A stretch of 64,000 bases of DNA from Takashimella koratensis (taxonomy: Eukaryota > Basidiomycota > Tremellomycetes > Trichosporonales > Tetragoniomycetaceae): positions 558,001-622,000 of the forward strand of contig BCKT01000013.1 in NCBI GenBank assembly GCA_003116875.1, written 5' to 3'. Numbering within the stretch: the stretch's first letter is position 1; each line of letters begins with the position of its first letter. The notes below the pieces were generated by a model that did no database searches, was not told the DNA's origin, and saw nothing but the letters and a program-made list of their open reading frames with translations. Shown here one piece after another: positions 47,941 through 58,887 of the stretch. Both the position numbers and the translations under genes were made by a program.

Positions 47941-50918
47941 ATGTCCTCGTACTACGGCGACAAGTCTAGAGACATCCCATCCTGGGACGCGATCGAGGCT
48001 GAAGACTCGGAAGATGTCATCGACCAGTCAGAGGTGAGCTTTATGTTGACCAAAGTACTCCCAAGCTTCCCTACTAACTACCTCCTCCCTCGTACCCTGC
48101 ACACTACAGTACCAATTCGCTGGACGAGACCATATCCTGTTCTGTATCGACGCTTCAGAGTCGATGCAGACTCCCTTCCCAGATGAAGTGAACGAAGCAG
48201 GAGTCGTTCCCGGCAAGAGTGCTCTGCATCAAGCTCTTGAAGCCGTTGTCCAGATTCAGCGAAGTAAAGTGATCACTGGTCCAGCCGACAGTGTGGGCGT
48301 GTTGCTCTATAACGTTGATGTGGGTACATTCTCTTTCCTCTTACCTGTATCACTTCATTGGATAGCTTTAGCTGAATACATTCCAGTCATCAAAGTCTAG
48401 CATGACCGGAGAGCAGTACAAACCGGGAACCTTTGTCTACCAATCCTTGCGAACCATCAACGCTGAAGAGATCAAGCGGATCATCAAACTCATGGAGAGC
48501 GCTCAGACTCAGTACATCGCTCAACTTGACAACGATGAGGTCATACCCACTGTCGAGCCCATCGCTTTGAGAGAGACGTTTCCGGCATGCGACAAGTTGG
48601 ACGAACTCAACATTGCAGATGTTCTGGTCACCTGCAACTTTCTCTTCCGCGATGCGTGAGTCTGGATCACCGTTCTAGCTCTCAAAATCATACTGATTGT
48701 CGTGAGATAGCGGGACCAAGCTTGCAGGCAACAAGCGAATTTTCCTCGTTACAGACAACGATCACCCGCCAGGCTGTACCACAAACCGAGAGCCCGCGCG
48801 CACGGTCTTTGGGGTGGGTCTAGTGGTTGATGACTGAAGCTAAATGGCAGGACTTGACAACATACGGGATTATGGTCAACACCTATTTCATCAACAAGCC
48901 CGGCCAACAGTTTGATGCAGGATACTATTGGAATGTAAGCTCGATGACCTCTCCCAGTCTGAGCTTACGATCAGGATATTCTTGGGCGCGAAGACGACGA
49001 CCCATCAGTAGGAGACGAGGGACTGGGGCAGCTGGCCGATATCATGAACGAAGTAGTGATTCGTCAAGCGCCGAAGCGGACGCAATTTTCGATCCCGCTC
49101 AGGCTCGGCGGTAAAGATGGCGATATTGAAATCGGTGTTAGCGGGTAGGTATTGAGGCGGGACACGGCTAACGGCAGGTACTCGCTTGTGTCGACGCAAG
49201 GGAAGGGTGCGCCGAAATACGTTCGAATGAGGGGTCAAGCCGTGGAGGAAGTAAACGTCAAGACAGAGTACACATCAGCGGTGAGCTTTTGAATCTCCTT
49301 CGTTGGGCCAGAAGCTGACGACAAGCTGACCCATTTGTGCTTAGGAAACCGGTGCCGTCTTGCGTGCGGAAGAGATCAGCCAGGGGTTTCAATTTGGAAA
49401 CGAAGCGACAGTGAAGAACGTACTCGAGCGAAACTGGTGGGAGAGCGCATCAAACTACATTGCACAGGCGGAGTACGCGGACGAGCTGGTGCGGAAAGAG
49501 CAAGAGCGACGCAGACAAGAGGACGAGAATGGGGAAGTGAAAGAGGAGACCGATGGGGACAAGGACGAGATCAAACGAGCTCTCGAAGCGTCTCGACCAC
49601 CAGTTGTCGCTCGGACGAGGGTGAGAAGGGAGTGTTGGGTTGTGCTGACGATGCAGTTGCAATTCACCGATGCCCAAATCAAGTCGTTCAGGTCAATGGG
49701 TTTGACTCCTGGTGAGCTTCTACAAGTAATTAGTTTTGCTAACATGCGTAGGGATTAAGATCCTTGGTTTTCAATCACCCGAGAACCTGATGACTGAAGA
49801 CAACATCAAACACTCGTACTTCATCTACCCCGACGAAGCTGTGAGTAGCCTGCACGACCATAGCATATATCTTACCTCGAACAGGCGTACACCGGAAGTA
49901 CGCGCACCTTCACTGCCCTATTGCGCTCCTGCCTCAAACTCGATCGCCACGCGCTAGCGCTTTGTCGGTTCCGAGCGAACCATACGCCCGAATTTGCGGT
50001 GCTCATCCCGCAGGAAGAGACGTTGACACCTGATGGTGGACAAGATCAGCCCCCAGGATTTCATGTCATTGTGTTGCCGTACAAAGACGATATTCGAGAT
50101 CGACCAAGAAACATGACGTCCAACCTTGAATGTGAGTAGTCTCATCGTCTTCATTATCCTAGTGAGCTGGGTCTAACATAGCGCAGCCACCGAGAGTCAA
50201 AATAATATCATGGCTGCGATTGTCAGACGGTTGCGTTTCAAGTCGGAGCGTTACCGATCTGAAGCCTATCCCAACCCATGTAAGCTTTTTCATACACGGT
50301 TCCAGATTAAGCTCACACCTTTCCAGCTCTCGGATACCACTACGCCCAACTCCAAGCTCTCGCGTTCGAGGAAGACTTCGACACGGACGAGTTTGAAGAC
50401 AAGGCGTTGCCCAAGTACGCTGGTGTTCACAAAGCAGCGGGCGAGCTTATGCAGAAGTGGAATGAGGAGATTGAATTGGATGAGCGGGCGGTGGAGAAGT
50501 TGACGGCGGCAAGTAAACGGCCGATCATTGAGGTGAGTTAGATCTCGATGGGGTTTTGAGAGAGAGGGTGAGGGGAAGGTGCTGATGGGTAGATCAACGA
50601 GGAGGACTTGCCTGATGTGATCGGAGCGTACAAGGAGGGTCTGATCGAGAAGGTGAGTCAAATTTATGGTGTGTAGTCGGCGAGTTCAGAGCTGATCAAA
50701 TGACTTGACGCAGTTGAAAGTTGGAGAATTGAGGGATTACGCAAAGTTCAAAAGTAAGTTCAAGACTAACAAACAGTGTGATCAGAGGTGACGCGATTGC
50801 TGACCCCATATGGGTAGAGATCTCGCTCACAGGCAAGACGAAGAAGTCGGACATCATCGATGCCTTGCGCGAGCATTTAGAGAAGGAATCGGGAGGGAAG
50901 AAAGCGAAGAAAGGGTAA
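47941..50918 (+). CDS. KU70: Ku70 DNA end-binding protein
   Basis: Sixteen exons: 47941-48033, 48110-48319, 48387-48655, 48711-48813, 48851-48934, 48975-49144, 49178-49280, 49345-49620, 49657-49711, 49752-49840, 49885-50131, 50187-50279, 50327-50532, 50593-50652, 50714-50753, 50818-50918; 732 residues. Domains: vWA-like (HILFCIDASESMQTP, RIFLVTDNDHPP), Ku core (IKILGFQSPENLM, HSYFIYPDEAAYTGS, PPGFHVIVLPYKDD), C-terminal arm and a SAP domain (LKVGELRDYAKFKK, TKKSDIIDALREHL) ending in a basic tail. With Ku80 it caps double-strand breaks for non-homologous end joining and acts at telomeres. Introns are 30-80 bases, many with CTGAC branch sites. The weakest junction is the donor GTGGGT at 48320. 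Confidence 0.94.
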
Positions 50919-51186
50919 GGGATTTAAGCATAGGAGGGGTTTGGAGTTGTGGAATGATGAGTAACGACGATATTCATGAGAGATATATGTACATGTTGTA
51001 TTCAAAACGTAACAACGTAAAGTATGTGTGCCTTTGGTCGGAACGGTTTCGTGTACGATGTTGGACGAGCTTGGAAAAATGTAGAAGGTGCGGACGACGG
51101 GAGAATTTGATACGGTACGAGTGCAATAGAAATCAAGGGAAAGGGGAAAGGTGACGAATACAAACCCCAGCCGCGATTCCATGCGT

Positions 51187-51713
51187 TCAGGAAGTTGGGT
51201 AGGCGCGGAAGCCGGAACCCTCGAAGAATGTGGGAGTTTGGGAAGGCAGAGAGTTCGCAAGGATGGGGTCGTCGAAGAGAATGGTGAATTCTCCCCTGTA
51301 TTGGTCGTATCCATTCGTCGAAGAGCATGCAAGAATTTCCTTGCGATTGAATTCGGCCGATTTGATGGGGTGAAGCGTGCTTGCGTCTGGGGTGGCGGCC
51401 CAGTACACCTGTGAGCCATTCAAAAACAACTCAAACTGGACGACTTCATTGCCTTCGGTGAATGTTGGCCCTTTGCCTTCGCCGGACAGAATTGGAGGAG
51501 TTCAGCTGGACCCACCGAAACCCCCCTCTCTTCGATCGTGATCTGGAAGTGTTCAGGATCCGTCAGCGGCTCGTAGGTCTAGACTGCGTCGCTTTTCCAG
51601 TCGTTGAGCCGTTCGTAGTTTGGGCCCTTGTCTTTGGTGTAGGCGGCATGGAGCAGACCGGCGAGCGAGGTGGACCGCAAGGAATTTGTCGAGTCGGCTA
51701 ACTGTTCGGTCAT
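51187..51713 (-). pseudogene. Array-2 family member 9 (in-frame stop plus frameshift)
   Basis: Reads from ATG 51713 (MTEQLADSTN). The N-terminal motif is SLAGLLHAAYTKDKG. An in-frame TAG lies at 51581-51579, after which TYEPLTDPEHFQITIEERG continues in the same frame. The frame then shifts between about 51530 and 51490 to reach GEGKGPTFTEGNEVVQFEL and VYWAATPDASTLHP, ending at 51187 (FRAYPTS). The second part resembles member 10 (IYWTRSPNDENRHV). A palindromic CTTATAAG lies 175 bases upstream (51888-51895). Confidence 0.6.
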
Positions 51714-52485
51714 TGTAGTCGTTGTAGGCGGTGCGGGAGTCGACGAATGTTGGAGGCAAGTTGGAATGTGAAGTGGTGAATGTGATCGAAGGATCGATCG
51801 GTGGCGAGGTCTGGAGCTGTACGGTCCAGTGGATGGACGATTGTACGGTTGAAGAAAAGCGAGAAAAGTTGGGGGATGAGGGGGAAACTTATAAGCGCTC
51901 CCCTCTCTCCCCTCTCTCCCCGTCTCCCCTCTCTCGCTCTCTCCTTCTCTTTCCTCTCAGTCTCTGACCCCCGGCGCGCCTTTTGACTTTCTTTTCTTGT
52001 CCACTCAGCACTTTACCCACTCCCCCTCTCTCCCTCTCTGCTCTTGTACCCGCCGGTCAAGTTGAAAAATGATTTTCAACCTCTAACACGAACTGACTCG
52101 CACTTTCCCCTTGGAGATGAAAAGAGGGAAACAGAAATGTTCAAGGCCTGGACCCACGGTAATGCCTTCTAACTAAGACATGGTTGTCGCTGTGGAAGTG
52201 AAAGGAGGGATTTGTGAGTACGAAAGCTGTGTACGGACTGAGAGACCCGATAACCCCACTAGCAAAGAGTATGTTTGCCGGCACACAACGAGGGGACTGG
52301 GAAGAACTCTAAGAAAGCATGGCTCATTTTGGTTGTGGGTCATTGATTCATAGATGATAAACGGAACAATCAATCTCTGCGCGGAAAACCAGTTGACATA
52401 TGAAGCCTGGATCGTGTTGAACAACCTGGCAAACGTACGGGCGGACTTGTAAGAAAAAGAGACAAACAATGCCCGGAGTCAACCA
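51714..52485. other. Intergenic in array 2
   Basis: C/T-rich stretch near 51895-52040; otherwise nothing recognised. Holds the promoter of member 9 on the - strand. Confidence 0.35.
51888..51895 (-). promoter_or_regulatory. TATA-like palindrome CTTATAAG upstream of member 9
   Basis: Lies about 175 bases before the ATG at 51713 and resembles the TATATAAG boxes of array 1. Confidence 0.4.
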
Positions 52486-53109
52486 TCAGGAGGCTGTATT
52501 CGAATCGACAGTGCCCTCCACCTCTTCGTCGACGTTAGGCTTATAAGCCGTGAAACACGTATCAGCTTCGCTGAAAGTCTCATCGATTTTGCAGCTCGAT
52601 AACGATTCCTTGGGTATGCTCGGGCCAAAGATAACAGACGCGGAACCGACGTAGCCCTGAATCCCCGAACCGGGCGCGAAATGTTTCGGGAACATGTCGG
52701 ATGAAATGCGAGAACCTTTGGGGTCGAAAGTGAAGTCGAAGCCATGGACAACGTGTCGGTTCTCATCGTTGGGTGAGCGTGTCCAGTATATCTCTCCTTG
52801 TTGCCTGGGGAGCGAAATCATGCAGACATCATTGGGAAGGAACGGGGCCTGCTGAGAAAGGTTTGCCTTGGTCCAGTTGAGCTTGAAGAAGGATCCATTG
52901 CTGCTACCGACACCTTCTTGTATGAGGCAAGCCCCGAAGCTCTGAGAATTGGTGGAGGGAATCAAGAACAAGCTAGTCCTTCCCTCACTACCTGTCCCAA
53001 CGCTGCGATGAAGCTTCAAACTCTCGGCGACGGAGACGCTCTTGGAGTGATGTGGAAAGCTCGCGGTGAGGAGAGCCTGAGCGAGCTTCACTGGCTTCAA
53101 GGCGGACAT
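52486..53109 (-). CDS. Array-2 family member 10, intact, function unknown
   Basis: Single intact exon, 207 residues. No signal peptide. N-terminal motif KSVSVAESLKLHRSVG corresponds to the helix motif of array 1. The hinge reads IYWTRSPNDENRHVVHGFDF, and IQGYVGSASVIFGPS occupies the place of LTGNPTLHLSAQPGP in member 8, so this gene links the two arrays most directly. It lacks the CxxCLEAVG motif of members 14-15. A TATA box (GCATATAAAA, - strand) is about 170 bases upstream. Function unknown. Confidence 0.7.
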   Translation of the reverse strand: MSALKPVKLAQALLTASFPHHSKSVSVAESLKLHRSVGTGSEGRTSLFLIPSTNSQSFGACLIQEGVGSSNGSFFKLNWTKANLSQQAPFLPNDVCMISLPRQQGEIYWTRSPNDENRHVVHGFDFTFDPKGSRISSDMFPKHFAPGSGIQGYVGSASVIFGPSIPKESLSSCKIDETFSEADTCFTAYKPNVDEEVEGTVDSNTAS

Positions 53110-53960
53110 AGTTTCGGCTCGTCTTTGTTGGGTGAATTGTCTATCCTATGACGATGATCGATACTATCGGGCTGGGGAGGGATGTTGGGATTGCTCGAGA
53201 CTCGAGGTGTCGATTAGGTGCAGCGGCTCAGTGAGTTGACGAGTGTACAGTTTATAGAATTTGGGGACAAGTGAGATGGTTTTTATATGCCTCGCATACT
53301 CGCCGCACCCCAGCGCTTTCTGCCTCTTATCTTATCTCTGGTCCAATGCTCCCCGGTCCTCTCCTCTTATGCTAGCTGTCATATCAAAGCTGAGTCTCTG
53401 ACGCTCACAACAGCATACAGACTCAGACCCACATGATATAAAAGGAGCCACTCCGGGCTGCTCGAGATCTAGACCCACTGCTTTTTTATCATATCTAGAC
53501 GGCCGACGAGATCTGACTTATCTGTCGGAGAAAATTGGAGATCAAAGGAGGGTTCCGGCGTGGTATTTCAAGTGCGCGACGATAAGGGATTCAGCGCTGT
53601 TGCATGCTATTGTATGTCGCAGCGAACTCCAAGGAGAGGACATGGTCATATACACTGTACTTTATTATCTGTAATGACACAGTGCTGCAGCAAGGCGTTG
53701 GCGAGATTTAGATTCAAAGTTGTGCTTAGTGTATATGCAGCAGGAAGACGGGCTTCCACAACCACGGTCATGTTCAGTATTTGCATAGACAGCGTGTAGC
53801 TATTGTCTCTCGCTACCCTCCTGCTCCAAGCCTCTATCGTTACTACAAGCTTCCTCTCTCCTTTGCTTCAATGGTCGCAGTCTGTGGTCATCGCTGTAAA
53901 TCCTTGTCGTCTGCACTGCGTCCAGTGCTGTCTCTGTTTCTCGTCTTTTCTTGAGTATCA
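53110..53960. other. Intergenic in array 2
   Basis: About 0.85 kb. Contains the member-10 promoter and, on the + strand, an isolated ATATAAAAG near 53437 with no supported gene after it. Confidence 0.35.
53281..53290 (-). promoter_or_regulatory. TATA box of family member 10
   Basis: GCATATAAAA on the - strand, about 170 bases before the ATG at 53109. Confidence 0.55.
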
Positions 53961-54530
53961 TCAACGCGATGTCCCGCGAGTGGTGAAGAAGGTGCTCGGA
54001 ACGCTCCAGACCCGAGGATAGGCATCGATGGCAATCGCGCTCTCGGGTAGCAATAGGCCGGGGCGATCCTCGTACACAACCTCGACTTTTCCCGAAGTGA
54101 TGAAATCGTAATCGGTCACCCGGGAACCCATCTTGGATTGAACGTCGCGCATGGCTTGATCATTTGTCAGCGTCGGAACGTCTGCGGGCTTGACACCGAG
54201 ATGAGAGGCAACAGCAGAAATGGTTTTGTTTGGACCCTCGCTCAAGCAGATTCTTTCGTTGTCCCAAGAAATGATGTGTTCGGTCAATGAGTTGGACCTT
54301 GCTTCTGCGTCGAAAAGGATCAGGGTATGGTGAAGAGGTTCCCCAGACATGGCGCTGGGCCCAATAAGAGCCCAAAGAGCGTAGAGCGGTGAAGTGGTAT
54401 GGCTGTTGGTCGGCGTCGGCGTACCCTTGAGGAGAAACCAATCTGGCTCGACGAACCCAGTGGGAGTTGGCTGGGGAGAAGGTGTCTACGTGAGAAATTC
54501 ATCCAAGCCCGCCGTGTGAGAGGAGGCCAT
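53961..54530 (-). pseudogene. Array-2 family member 11 (in-frame stop)
   Basis: From ATG 54530 the frame reads MASSHTAGLDEFLT and hits TAG at 54488-54486 (codon 15). The same frame then continues without a stop for about 174 codons: FVEPDWFLLKGTPTPT, PLYALWALIGPS, LHHTLILFDAEARSN, LTEHIISWDNE, ending at 53961. DWFLLKGT..PLYALWAL..HTLIL aligns with WTYLLQGT..KVFALQSV..DTFVLKG of member 15 and CDLLKGT..VYVIQS..ATFVLKN of member 14. No intron of credible length removes the stop. Translation could instead begin at the Met at 54350 (129 residues), but this would lose the first conserved part. Confidence 0.65.
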
Positions 54531-55653
54531 TGGGAGAGCAAATGGAGTTCTGATGGTAAGAAGGGATCTTTTCTTGGCCTTTAGTAGGGGCAATGGTTCA
54601 GGAAGGAACAACAAGTGAGTCGTTTTAGGATCGGGGAAGATGTCTGTTATCACGTCCACTTTCCCGACGCCAAGTTACGTCCACAACCGTTTCTGGATGC
54701 CCGTACAGGAAGAAAGCCTTAGAGGTGCTCGTGAGTCTCAACCAACCTCCAGTAGAGTAAGCCTTCTCATTCCTCTCTCTCTAACCCTCCTTGCAGCCCA
54801 GTCGTTCGGCAAATTGGGACGATGTTGAGGAGCACCGTGGCGGGCTACTCCCGATACTCCACTGCCTTCCAAGCAGCACGGAGAAAGGATGGCCACGAGC
54901 TCGCCTTGCAGTCCTCGAAACAGGCAGAAGGCGGCAAAACTTTCCCCGATGCCAAGTGTCCACTTCAGCTGCCTTCCAAAGTCTGAACTGCCTGATAATT
55001 TCAAACTGCTCGTACAGGCCATGTCAGCAGCTGGTCTGACGAGCTCGTTGCAGTGTAAATTAGAGCCAAGGTCGGCAGGAGGGAGGCGGAAGGACAGGTG
55101 AGAAACTTTAGTAATCGAGCGGCAAACCCATGTATGCTGCGCTACATTGATGTCTCTCGTGGACAAGTGACCCGCTTCTACCCCATGACGCCGCCCTTCT
55201 CTTTTCTTCTCAACTTCTACGCCTCTCCTCACCTTCATCTTTGCTTTTTAGATATGCATGTCCCCTAAAATGTCTCTCGTAATGTGAACATCGTTGATGT
55301 AAAGGAAGCTGGGTGCCCTCATCCTCACGTAACTCGCGCGTCGTAGCCTCGTCTTTGCACTTCTTCGGTACCATATCCACTCCTATACTCTCTCACATTG
55401 ACTGATCATTGGGATTCAATGAAACAGCTCTCTTCCACGAAAAGTCCCAAAAATACCAATCTCACGGCCATCGTAAACCGCATGCTCAAACTCTCGATTC
55501 GTCATACACCCTTATTCCTCCCCCTCGTTTCTCGTGTTGGCAACGTTGGCGTTGCTTTCTTCACCAGGCATCGTGGTAAAGGAGGCTCTCGTCTCCTAAT
55601 TCACGTTGTGTGCTTCAAACCGAGAGATTCGACGAGTCGACGGAGCTGGTGTT
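54531..55653. other. Intergenic in array 2
   Basis: About 1.1 kb with no supported gene. A - strand open frame of 166 residues (54738-55238) has no family motif and I do not call it. Confidence 0.4.
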
Positions 55654-56325
55654 TCAATTTCCTTTCGACAACAGCATGACCAGATCGTCGTAGGTGACGA
55701 GGCGATTTCCGAGGTCGTGGGTGTTGTCCCAGCAGTGACCGATGGTCGAAAGGTCGTGGGGAAGTGAGATGTGCTGATAGCTGAAGGAAACGCTCCCATC
55801 GTTAATGCGACGGAAGGATCTGCATCGGTCGGAGAGACATGAGGTACATCCGTGCGTCACTCCGTCACCGCCGTGTGTTGACCCCCAAGTGAAAAACAGC
55901 TCGTTGACGATGATGCCTTTGGTTGACTCCGCCCTTGATAGGATCACCGGCCTGCAATCGGTCCAGTAGTAAACGTCCGTTCGGGTAGAAAGATTACCAA
56001 GGTCGTGGAGATGATGAAGCACGACGAAGGTAGCATGTTTGATGTCGGTTGTGCACTCCCCTTTCGTCTTCGATTTCTCCTCGTTCAGCAGTTGAAAAGC
56101 CACAACGGGCGACGTAAATTCACTGCCGCTCGTTTCCCCCAGCAAGTAGGCAGATGAGCAAGCGGAGAGATCGTTGGAATGAATTGCGTAGCGCTCGGAA
56201 AGAGTTTTGAAATCGATCGTCATTTGCTCGCCGTAGCCAGTGATTGGACCCCGACGACCTGCTGACATTCGTTGGATTATGGCATCGATGTTAGGTGCAT
56301 GAGCAGGGTGTTTGAGTGTGGACAT
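55654..56325 (-). CDS. Array-2 family member 12, intact, function unknown
   Basis: Single exon, 223 residues, no signal peptide. Shared motifs: ITGYGEQMTIDFKTLSERYA near the N-terminus (compare DGYGEPITIAFDDAVHY in member 14), HATFVVLHHLHD, CRPVILSRAESTKGIIVNEL (the family hinge) and HGCTSCLSDRC (compare HGCPSCLEAVG). The C-terminal QHISLPHDLSTIGHCWDN and LVTYDDLVMLL fill the place of VSLDTL/MSIDTL in its neighbours. Upstream, across about 130 bases, is a C24 run. Confidence 0.72.
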   Translation of the reverse strand: MSTLKHPAHAPNIDAIIQRMSAGRRGPITGYGEQMTIDFKTLSERYAIHSNDLSACSSAYLLGETSGSEFTSPVVAFQLLNEEKSKTKGECTTDIKHATFVVLHHLHDLGNLSTRTDVYYWTDCRPVILSRAESTKGIIVNELFFTWGSTHGGDGVTHGCTSCLSDRCRSFRRINDGSVSFSYQHISLPHDLSTIGHCWDNTHDLGNRLVTYDDLVMLLSKGN

Positions 56326-56890
56326 CGTGTGGGACGCGGTGAGGAGGCAGAGGGATAGGGCAATATGCGGGAGGACATTGATGAGAACGCCGCAAAAACT
56401 CTGATCCCGTAACTGGTAGAAACCTTCGATTGAGCCTTACTGTGCACTCTAACCTCCCCCCCCCCCCCCCCCCCCCCCCACTCCCCCTTTCTCACCCTCT
56501 CCCCTAATGTGCAATTGCCTTTCCTTCCAACCCCTTGACATTTCTTGTGAAGCCGAGCATGGCTCCTCTCGCAAATTGTATATGATGTTACGATCCGTTG
56601 TATAAAGCAGGTTTGTAGGCTATTGCGGCTTTGCTGCTAGCCATGTTGGAAGTCCACGACCTAGTTCTGCTCCTCGGGGCTCTTCGACCACGCCATGTCC
56701 CCCAAAATCTTTTTCCTGTCGTGTTGTTTCTCCTTTCAAACCTCGACCATCGACTCTTCCTTGATTTCCCACGGCCAACGAGAAACCACATTGTCGGCCG
56801 ACTTGACCTGGTGGGTGTGAGCGCTCTTGTTCTCGGTGCTGTCCCCGTCCAGTGCCTTCGAATTTTGTTAGCACGCAATACCTCGTTGCT
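56326..56890. other. Intergenic in array 2, with C24 tract
   Basis: Contains C24 (56456-56479). An open frame on the - strand (56620-57090) overlaps member 13 in another frame and is not supported. Confidence 0.4.
56456..56479 (+). repeat. C24 homopolymer
   Basis: Twenty-four consecutive C, about 130 bases upstream of the member-12 ATG. Confidence 0.95.
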
Positions 56891-57574
56891 TTACCGCATA
56901 CAAACCAGTGCACCCACCCCTTTGGCAACCGCGGTCTCCAGGATGTCGGTGGGAACGAGTTGAAATCCCAGACGCTGCACGTCGCCTCCGCAGTCGCACT
57001 CGGGTCCGTAATACTCAGTGTGCCCACAGTGATCCTGAGGGGACACCGCGGCCATCTTTGGGCCGTTCTGATAGCTAACTTGAGCGACACCTTCCCTAAT
57101 CGCCATCCAGCAATCTCCTGCTTCTTTCAACTCCTTGCTGAGATGAATGAGCGAGTGAGGTCGTTGCACCGGTTGTCCATGAAACTCCACCTCGTTGACG
57201 ACGACTCCTTGAGCGTTGTCGTCCACGCGTGCAACGAGAGGTCGACATTCGAGCCATCGGAACTTGGTGCCGTCGAACAACTTGTCGGCGTGTTTCAGCA
57301 CCATTGTGGCATGGGAGTTGCAGGTGGGGAGGAGGCCGGTCGACTGGATAGCGTAGAGTTGATGTTGTCCCTTGTCCTTTGGGTGGCCTGAGAGAAGGAC
57401 AGTATAGTTGCAGGTGTCGGGGCGATGTGAGAGTAGTGAGAACTGGGTCGCGGCGTAGGTGAAGGTGACTTTGTTCTCGGGACCGAGAGCAGGAAGGGCG
57501 GACAGAGACTCCCAAGGGGGAAAGTCCTGGGGCGCTGTGGTCGGGTCGATGCCGAGCTGTGGAGGAGCCGACAT
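56891..57574 (-). CDS. Array-2 family member 13, intact, function unknown
   Basis: Single exon, 227 residues. Motifs: FTYAATQFSLLSHRPD (N-terminal equivalent of the family), YTVLLSGHPKDKG, HATMVLKHADK, CRPLVARVDDNAQGVVVNEV (hinge) and a Cys/His cluster HCGHTEYYGPECDCGGD near the C-terminus, followed by LGFQLVPTDILETA, matching DFHVMSIDTLHEF in member 15. The cluster (four Cys and two His within 20 residues) could bind zinc. The first 40 residues are Pro-rich and differ from the other members. Confidence 0.72.
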   Translation of the reverse strand: MSAPPQLGIDPTTAPQDFPPWESLSALPALGPENKVTFTYAATQFSLLSHRPDTCNYTVLLSGHPKDKGQHQLYAIQSTGLLPTCNSHATMVLKHADKLFDGTKFRWLECRPLVARVDDNAQGVVVNEVEFHGQPVQRPHSLIHLSKELKEAGDCWMAIREGVAQVSYQNGPKMAAVSPQDHCGHTEYYGPECDCGGDVQRLGFQLVPTDILETAVAKGVGALVCMR

Positions 57575-58071
57575 TGGTGAGATTGCGGGAAGAGAAAGCA
57601 GTTTTTGGTGGCAGTGTATACGTAGTACTAACAGCTCTCTCGTATAACTCCATCCCTTGTCATCGTCAGTGATTTAGCATTTCCTTTCACGCTGGACAAT
57701 GTCAAAGGATCGGCAAGTCTCGGCTTATGGAGCACAGCCCCCCCCCCCCCCTTTCCCCAGCTGCAGCCAAAATTTGCATTGCACTTAATCCTTTCACTGC
57801 AAATCGTACACCATGTCATAGCTCTGATACGTCACTCTCAAGAACCTCCTCGCCTTGCTCGCCACGCCTCGGCCTTTGTCTCAGCTCTTCCTCTCTTCTG
57901 TCAAAGCCTCCTCCTCTCAAAGTCTCCTCCAGCTACTCCAACTGTATCGGGGACTCGTCTACAGCCAACCAAAGCTCCACTTCGCTCCTTTGAATCGGTA
58001 ATGCAGCCGTAGGGTCCAGTATCGATGATCAGCGCCTCTCGTTACTCGGTGGTATCCACGGAGCCGATGGT
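57575..58071. other. Intergenic in array 2, with C14 run
   Basis: Contains C14 at 57738-57751; no gene. Confidence 0.4.
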
Positions 58072-58887
58072 CTAGGGACCGGGAACTGTGTTCGGAGCGA
58101 TGAGTGTGGCCGCTGGAGAGGCGTTCGAGGCCAATTCCGAGCGGGTGAGCGTGTCGAGAGAGACGAAATGGAAGCCGAGCTTGTTCTTCTTGTTCTTCTT
58201 GCCGGTGAAGCTCTTCACAGAGGCTGAAGACCTCTGTGGACCGTTGTAGACAGTGATGAAGCAGTCTTTGATCTTCGCAACGTGGGTCCAATCCTTGCCT
58301 ACTGCCTCGAGGCAGGAGGGACAACCATGCAAGTTCCGGAAGGTGGGGCGGTTGGGGCGAAAGTCGAGGTTCACGGTTGGTCGCTTGAACGGTTTCAAAA
58401 GGGTTCTGAAGAGAGGCTCGGATTTTGTGCTGGGCGGCGGCTCCTCCAATGGCTCATACTGTTCCTCGATGTCGAAAGTAACCTTCGTGACGATGCGCCA
58501 GTGGTCGAAATCAGTGTTCGTGTCAGTCTTGTCATCCTTTTCGGGGGGAGCGAAAACCGGCAGCGTGGACTGGGGCCACCAGAAAATGCTCGGAATTTCG
58601 GCCGCTGAGCAGTTCGGCTGCGCGTTTTTCAGGACGAAAGTAGCCATCTTGCTTGGTGCGCAACCCGGCGGGAGAGCGCCCGCCAGACCAGAATCACTCT
58701 GAATGACGTACACGTCTCCCGAGCCATCGAGGGCGGTGCCTTTCAGGAGGTCGCAAGGATTGCGAGGCGTTGGCTCTCCCCAGTTCCCTGAATGAAGGGA
58801 GAGGTAATGGACAGCGTCGTCGAAGGCGATCGTGATCGGTTCGCCGTAGCCATCGAGAGTGGTGGGAGTGGCGTTGGAAGAGGACAT
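58072..58887 (-). CDS. Array-2 family member 14, intact, function unknown
   Basis: Single exon, 271 residues, the longest member. Motifs: DGYGEPITIAFDDAVHYLSL (13-32), PCDLLKGTA, MATFVLKNAQPNCSAAEI, WRIVTKVTFDIEEQ (hinge equivalent, near 130), a Pro/Glu/Lys insertion (EPLEEPPPSTKSEP), then HGCPSCLEAVGKDW (187-200) and LGFHFVSLDTLTRSEL. The CxxC pair sits in a conserved context shared with member 15. No signal peptide or membrane segment. Upstream, a palindromic CTTATATAAG lies at about 59256-59265. Confidence 0.75.
   Translation of the reverse strand: MSSSNATPTTLDGYGEPITIAFDDAVHYLSLHSGNWGEPTPRNPCDLLKGTALDGSGDVYVIQSDSGLAGALPPGCAPSKMATFVLKNAQPNCSAAEIPSIFWWPQSTLPVFAPPEKDDKTDTNTDFDHWRIVTKVTFDIEEQYEPLEEPPPSTKSEPLFRTLLKPFKRPTVNLDFRPNRPTFRNLHGCPSCLEAVGKDWTHVAKIKDCFITVYNGPQRSSASVKSFTGKKNKKNKLGFHFVSLDTLTRSELASNASPAATLIAPNTVPGP

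Noticed and set aside
54738..55238. - strand open frame of 166 codons inside array 2
   Set aside because: No family motif, no TATA box, no plausible domain; probably chance.
56620..57090. - strand open frame overlapping member 13
   Set aside because: It overlaps the conserved coding part of member 13 in another frame and has no motif of its own.
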